From Pseudomonadota bacterium (GTDB lineage Bacteria; Pseudomonadota; Alphaproteobacteria; Rhodospirillales; Magnetospirillaceae): a DNA stretch of 40,738 bases. A program made the translations under genes and the position numbers. Below are positions 37,439-40,738 of this stretch, piece after piece. The notes beneath the pieces were generated by a model. The model had not been told where the DNA came from. It was given only the letters and a program-made list of their open reading frames with translations, and did not search any database. Each line of letters starts with the position of its first letter. Position 1 is the stretch's first letter. The DNA is taken from the NCBI GenBank assembly GCA_021781575.1, contig JAJXWP010000039.1, positions 1 to 40,738 of the forward strand, read 5' to 3'.

Positions 37439-38725
37439 ATGTCGGAGCGGCGGCAGTCATGGCTTTGGCGCTTAGCAAGCAGGTGCGTGGACGAGAACGT
37501 CAGGCGGTTGTTCCTCGGCGGCTCCCTGGCGCAGGTGGTGACCATTGCCGCTTCGCCGATCCTGACACGCCTCTATACGCCGGGCGACCTTGGTCTGCTC
37601 GCATCTCTCATGTCGGCGACAACGATTCTGGCGCCGCTGGTCACCCTCAGGTTTGAAATGGGATTGGCGCTGGCCACGTCACGCGAAGAGGCTGCCGCGG
37701 TCGCCAGCCTGGCGGCCTCCACTGCGACATTGATGTCGATCGGCCTGGCCGCCTTGGCGCTCTCTCTTCCTGTCGCATGGGCGCGTCATCTAGGCCCGCT
37801 GGCACCCTACTGGTGGTCGCTGGCCCTATCCTTGTTCGGCAACGCCATCTACGCGATTTCGGTGTATGAGGCGACGCGCATCGGGGGCTACGAGGAAATC
37901 GCCAGATCGAGAGTGGCGCAGGCCGTCATCACAGCCACGGTGACGATCGCCCTCGGTGTCATGGGGGTGCACCATTATGGGGTGTTGGCCGGCTTCTTGC
38001 TGGGGGTGGGCGTCGGACCTGTCCTGGTGATACGGTCGCTCTTGGCGACCGGCCAGAGCACCCTTGCCGGGATCACGCTGGGAAGCATCCGGAGTGCTGC
38101 TGCAAAATTCCGTAATTTTGCCCAATACTCCAGCTGGTCAGAAATTGTCGATTTGGCTGGTGGCCAGTTCTCAAGCATTATTGTGCTAACAGCAATTTAC
38201 GGCCCGGATGTCGGCGGTTATCTGTTTCTCGCGGATAGGGTCATCGGTCGACCGCTAATGCTGGTAAGCACGTCGATTCTCCAGGTCTATGTGGGAGAAA
38301 TTGGCGCGCTTTTTCACGCGGACCGCGCTGCTATCCTTCATCGGTTCTTGAAGGCGAGCATTAGCCAGATGGTCGTATCGGGCGGCTGGCTGGTGACGAT
38401 CGTGCTCTTGTCTAAATTTATTGTCGTCCCTCTTTTCGGGGAAAAGTGGGCTGCTACCGTGACATATATGCAAATAATCGCGTTGGGGTATTTTCCCGCA
38501 ACTGTTGTGCATAGCGTTTTTCATACGCTGACGATAATCGGCAAGCAAAGAATATACGCCATCTGGAGCGTGATACGCGTGGTTGTGATGATCGGGGTGT
38601 ATGTGTATTGCGTGAGGGCGGGGTTATCGCCGATTCAGGCTGTCGCATTGGTCACGGTCACGCAGGCCTTGGGGGATGTTTTTCGCTACGGAGTCACGTT
38701 CCGGTTTGTGCGGCGCCTTCAATAG
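37439..38725 (+). CDS. Wzx-like lipid-linked oligosaccharide flippase
   Basis: The protein is 428 residues with about twelve hydrophobic segments, an integral inner-membrane protein of the polysaccharide-transporter (PST/MATE) type. The start is LGGSLAQVVTIAASPILTRL, then YTPGDLGLLASLMSATTILA, LRFEMGLALA, and later FRNFAQYSSWSEIVDLAGGQ and VGGYLFLADRVIGRPLMLV, all typical of Wzx-like flippases. It should move the undecaprenyl-linked repeat unit to the periplasmic face for polymerisation. GGAG lies six bases before ATG 37439. The second half is A+T-richer than the first. Its stop is only two bases from the stop of the convergent unknown gene. No Wzy polymerase gene is seen next to it. Confidence 0.88.
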   Translation: MSERRQSWLWRLASRCVDENVRRLFLGGSLAQVVTIAASPILTRLYTPGDLGLLASLMSATTILAPLVTLRFEMGLALATSREEAAAVASLAASTATLMSIGLAALALSLPVAWARHLGPLAPYWWSLALSLFGNAIYAISVYEATRIGGYEEIARSRVAQAVITATVTIALGVMGVHHYGVLAGFLLGVGVGPVLVIRSLLATGQSTLAGITLGSIRSAAAKFRNFAQYSSWSEIVDLAGGQFSSIIVLTAIYGPDVGGYLFLADRVIGRPLMLVSTSILQVYVGEIGALFHADRAAILHRFLKASISQMVVSGGWLVTIVLLSKFIVVPLFGEKWAATVTYMQIIALGYFPATVVHSVFHTLTIIGKQRIYAIWSVIRVVVMIGVYVYCVRAGLSPIQAVALVTVTQALGDVFRYGVTFRFVRRLQ

Positions 38726-38727
38726 GC

Positions 38728-39975
38728 CTATTGCAGAAAGAAATATTGGAACAGCCACATGAAGACGAGCGCCAGGGCAAATACCGGCGGGGCCGCCCAT
38801 ATGCCAAGCGCTATCGCCGCTGCGGTCGCCGCAACTGCCGCCGGCGCAATCAGCACGGACAGGAGGTAGAGCCTGGGCTGGCCGTCCAGAAAGCGGGTCG
38901 CCCGGACCAGCGTGAGTTGCCCGCTCCGGAATTTGTGGCGGCGGATCTTCGTGGCGGCGGGCTGGTGCCGTGGCGCGTCGTCCACAAGGTCTCGCGCCGG
39001 AAGAGGAGACCGGCTTGCCGGGTTCCGTTCGCGGGTCGGCTCGCCGAGTTCCGGGTGGGCAGTCGCCCATTTCAGCATTTCGGTACGGCTCCAGAGAATG
39101 ATCGTCTGGCGCGGGTGGAACTTCTTCTCGGCATAAAGGCGGCGGCGCCTGTTGCTGCCGACGAGAAAGCCGGCATTTGGGTCGGCGGGTTCCATCTCGA
39201 TAATGAATGCACCGCGCCTTGCATAAAATTCACGAAGCCAGGCCAAGTGAGGAGATGTTTCCCCTACTTCTGTCGAGTACAGCCAGGAATCGGTCAGCAA
39301 CCCTTTTATTTCCGGCTGCATTTCAACTGTCTTGGCAATGACCCACAGTGACCGCTCGTACTCAGCCCTCTGAAGGCAGAAACTATTTTGACGCCAACGG
39401 CAAATATGCGGCCGGATAAAGGGGCCGAATCCTTCGTATTTGTCGATCAGTTCGGTGACCAATTGGGGCAGGTCCAGCGGATGGGTCTTGGCAAGCCATG
39501 CGCGCGCAACCTTGCCGATCTCGAATGACAGCTCGCCGGCGAAGAAGTAGCGCAACGTCGCCATCATCACCAGTTCGGCATAGGCCTCGGATAACTCGTC
39601 GAAGTGGGCCGTCCACCGGCGTTGGCCTGTAGCGATCTCGGTGCAAAGGGTGTGAAACAAGCTTCGAGCGCTGTCGGCGATCGGCATGGTCGAAAGACGT
39701 GGCAAGGTGATCAGGAATGTCTGCAGGAGAGCATAGCGTTCGATCGTCTCGGCCGGCAAGGTGGGGTCGGCTGCTTCCGCCGCCTTCTTGATTCGTGCCA
39801 GCCGAACTCCGCTGCGCGGCCGGCCGATGACGATTTCGCTCAGGACCTCAAACCAGCCTTGCGGATCGTGAGGTGCGTCGGGGATGCGCAGATCGAAGTT
39901 GGCGAATTCTTCGTTCAGCGCATGTCGGCAAATCGCCAGCGGCATCAGCGTCTCGTCACGGATTTGCATCGTCAT
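38728..39975 (-). CDS. Membrane-anchored protein of unknown family (paralogue B)
   Basis: I do not recognise this 415-residue protein beyond its close similarity to the protein at 10879-12120. Shared features are an N-terminal soluble part with FA-x2-D and GWF, a conserved middle block (LVTELI, GFGPF-x3-PH, IAKT-x-E-x-QP-x2-KG, PHLAW, GS-x2-RRRLY, PRQT, LW), a variable basic linker, and two C-terminal transmembrane helices ending MWLFQYFFLQ. Unlike paralogue A it is not in an operon with amidotransferase genes, but stands alone, converging with the flippase gene. ATG 39975 has AGGTC close by; ATG 39969 is also possible. It probably acts at the cytoplasmic membrane face in the same EPS pathway; the function is unknown. 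Confidence 0.8.
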   Translation of the reverse strand: MTMQIRDETLMPLAICRHALNEEFANFDLRIPDAPHDPQGWFEVLSEIVIGRPRSGVRLARIKKAAEAADPTLPAETIERYALLQTFLITLPRLSTMPIADSARSLFHTLCTEIATGQRRWTAHFDELSEAYAELVMMATLRYFFAGELSFEIGKVARAWLAKTHPLDLPQLVTELIDKYEGFGPFIRPHICRWRQNSFCLQRAEYERSLWVIAKTVEMQPEIKGLLTDSWLYSTEVGETSPHLAWLREFYARRGAFIIEMEPADPNAGFLVGSNRRRRLYAEKKFHPRQTIILWSRTEMLKWATAHPELGEPTRERNPASRSPLPARDLVDDAPRHQPAATKIRRHKFRSGQLTLVRATRFLDGQPRLYLLSVLIAPAAVAATAAAIALGIWAAPPVFALALVFMWLFQYFFLQ

Positions 39976-40063
39976 GTGACCTGAATGCTCCCTATTGGGC
40001 GCGCTTGCCCTGTCCGGTCAATTAACTTGAACGGCGAGACCAAGATGCTGCGCTGATTGGCGT

Positions 40064-40095
40064 GCGAGGCGAAGGCTTCACTCTTCGCGCCTCGC
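40064..40095 (-). other. Stem-loop in the leader of paralogue B
   Basis: GCGAGGCGAAG (40064-40074) pairs with CTTCGCGCCTCGC (40083-40095), 11 base pairs with a 2-base bulge and an 8-base loop. A second small hairpin CGCGAG-CC-CTCGCG follows (40093-40106), sharing its first bases. Both lie within about 130 bases of the paralogue B start on the minus strand and may form a structured leader. Confidence 0.4.
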
Positions 40096-40340
40096 GAGCC
40101 CTCGCGGCTGGGCGGCGCTTCTTTGTCAATAATATTTGTTAATTATAGATTATGAATGGCGTTTCGTCAAATATACAGGTAGCGGTATTTTGTTTGATTT
40201 GATGTAGGATGTGATATATTTACGTATACATACATATGTCATCTATATTGATGTGTGGCTAATTCTGTTATGGGGATGTCGGTGCGGGAAGTCGATCGTC
40301 ACTATCCGGAAGAGCGGACGACCTCCGATAAAATGAGGGT

Positions 40341-40366
40341 GCGGCAGGAGCATGCGCTCCTGCCGC
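40341..40366 (-). terminator. Intrinsic-type terminator of the partial glycoside hydrolase gene
   Basis: A perfect 11-bp stem GCGGCAGGAGC/GCTCCTGCCGC with a 4-base loop lies 14 bases after the minus-strand stop at 40381. Going on along the minus strand, a short CATTTTAT tract follows about seven bases after the hairpin. This is the clearest simple terminator in the window. Confidence 0.75.
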
Positions 40367-40380
40367 GGGCCGCAGGTTTG

Positions 40381-40737
40381 TCAGGCCCATTGGCCGAACA
40401 AGGATGCCAGGTGATGAATTTCATTCGTCAACTGCGAGAGGTCGGTGACGTGAAACACGCTGCCTGAGCTGGTACTGGTAGAGCCGCTTGGCGCCGGAGC
40501 CGGAGCCGGAGCCGGTGTCGGTGTCGGGGCCGGTGTCGGGGCCGGGGCCGGTGTCGGGGCCGGGGCGGCGGCCGGAAAGGCCGGCGCCGAGGGATGGGCC
40601 GCGAGGTAGGCCTGGACGGCTTGGCCGGCGGCATTCGGCGCGCCGGTGGCGGAGGCGATGCCGTAGTAGGATTCCGGATTGTTGCTGCCCAGCGACGGCT
40701 GATCGAGAAGCTCGTAAATATAGGCCCCGGTGATGTG
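40381..40737 (-). CDS. Probable glycoside hydrolase, C-terminal fragment with Pro/Ala/Thr linker
   Basis: Only the last 118 codons are inside the window; the gene starts beyond 40738. The first part reads HITGAYIYELLDQPS, then NNPESYYGIASATGAPNAAG and QAVQAYLAAHPS. I associate this YELLDQP...E..YG...G.P..A pattern with the C-terminal end of (beta/alpha)8 glycoside hydrolases acting on polysaccharides; the family cannot be named. It is followed by a Pro/Ala/Thr linker of about 30 residues and a last segment of about 35 residues ending HHLASLFGQWA. The linker suggests an extracellular or periplasmic protein with a small C-terminal module or tag. Its place next to the EPS genes suggests a glycanase acting on the polymer. 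Confidence 0.65.
   Translation of the reverse strand, partial: HITGAYIYELLDQPSLGSNNPESYYGIASATGAPNAAGQAVQAYLAAHPSAPAFPAAAPAPTPAPAPTPAPTPTPAPAPAPAPSGSTSTSSGSVFHVTDLSQLTNEIHHLASLFGQWA
40491..40575 (-). repeat. Tandem CCGGCC/CCGACA repeats encoding a Pro-Ala/Pro-Thr linker
   Basis: This stretch is made of degenerate 6-base units (minus-strand CCG-GCC, CCG-GCT and CCG-ACA) that encode alternating Pro-Ala and Pro-Thr dipeptides inside the partial hydrolase gene. Such repeats are prone to slippage and linker-length variation. They are in frame with the coding sequence on both sides. Confidence 0.8.
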
Positions 40738-40738
40738 A

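Larger units (their letters stand above)
39976..40380. promoter_or_regulatory. 405-base gap with A+T-rich promoter island
   Basis: Between paralogue B (start 39975) and the partial glycoside hydrolase (stop 40381), both on the minus strand. The segment 40120-40260 is strongly A+T-rich and is the likely promoter of paralogue B. A short open frame at 40255-40467 (+) overlaps a terminator and the hydrolase 3' end and is not considered a gene. Confidence 0.5.

Noticed and set aside
40255-40467. 70-codon plus-strand frame
   Set aside because: It runs through the hairpin terminator at 40341-40366 and the 3' end of the hydrolase gene on the other strand.
40491-40575. Short tandem repeats as a possible CRISPR or satellite
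   Set aside because: Units are six bases, without spacers, and code in frame for a Pro/Ala/Thr linker.
1-40738. tRNA, rRNA, CRISPR arrays, transposases, integrases or phage genes
   Set aside because: None was seen on reading either strand; a tRNA or small RNA search program would be needed to exclude small RNAs fully.

Overview
The window is G+C-rich, densely coded DNA with short intergenic gaps, interrupted by a few strikingly A+T-rich non-coding islands. The gene content suggests an alphaproteobacterium, perhaps Rhodospirillales-like. The evidence is the first 25 codons of a form I RuBisCO large subunit (cbbL) divergent from a CbbR-type LysR regulator, an HD-GYP protein, an ExoY/Wzc-type exopolysaccharide (EPS) apparatus, and a pair of palindromic repeats of a kind I remember from alphaproteobacterial genomes. 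Genus and species cannot be fixed from the sequence alone.

Positions 1-9700 hold mixed housekeeping and accessory genes: cbbL (partial) and cbbR, a small membrane protein, an HD-GYP protein with a Cys4 N-terminus, a histone-like HU protein, a GH15 glucoamylase/trehalase-like enzyme, a ferritin-like protein, a double-cupin protein, a cobalamin-type radical SAM protein, a zinc-ribbon methyltransferase and a PaaI-type thioesterase.

Positions 9869-40738 form an EPS locus that runs off the right edge. A secreted GH16 glycanase (+) comes first. A five-gene minus-strand operon follows (17167 down to 10879): acyl carrier protein, acyl-activating ligase, AsnB-type amidotransferase, NadE-like synthetase and a membrane-anchored protein of unknown family. 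Next is GT2, ExoY-like phosphoglycosyltransferase and Wzc-like tyrosine kinase (21686 down to 17578). Diverging from it on the plus strand are a two-domain glycosyltransferase, ManC (GDP-mannose synthesis) and a GT4. A second minus-strand operon (32476 down to 27183) carries another acyl carrier protein, a VOC protein, an FkbH-like protein, an SGNH hydrolase and an MBOAT acyltransferase, and looks like a glycan acylation module. Then come GT9 (+), two GT4 (-), a Wzx-like flippase (+), a second copy of the unknown membrane-anchored family (-), and the C-terminus of a probable glycoside hydrolase with a Pro/Ala/Thr linker (-).

A working model is as follows. The ExoY-like enzyme starts a lipid-linked repeat unit. 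The GT2, GT4 and GT9 enzymes extend it using GDP-mannose and other sugars. The two ACP-based operons make and attach acyl or amide substituents. Wzx flips the unit, Wzc controls polymerisation, and the glycanases trim the product. No Wzy polymerase or Wza-type export porin is visible, so the locus probably continues beyond 40738. The most novel-looking parts are the paralogous unknown family (10879-12120 and 38728-39975) and its operon with ACP, ligase, AsnB and NadE-like enzymes.
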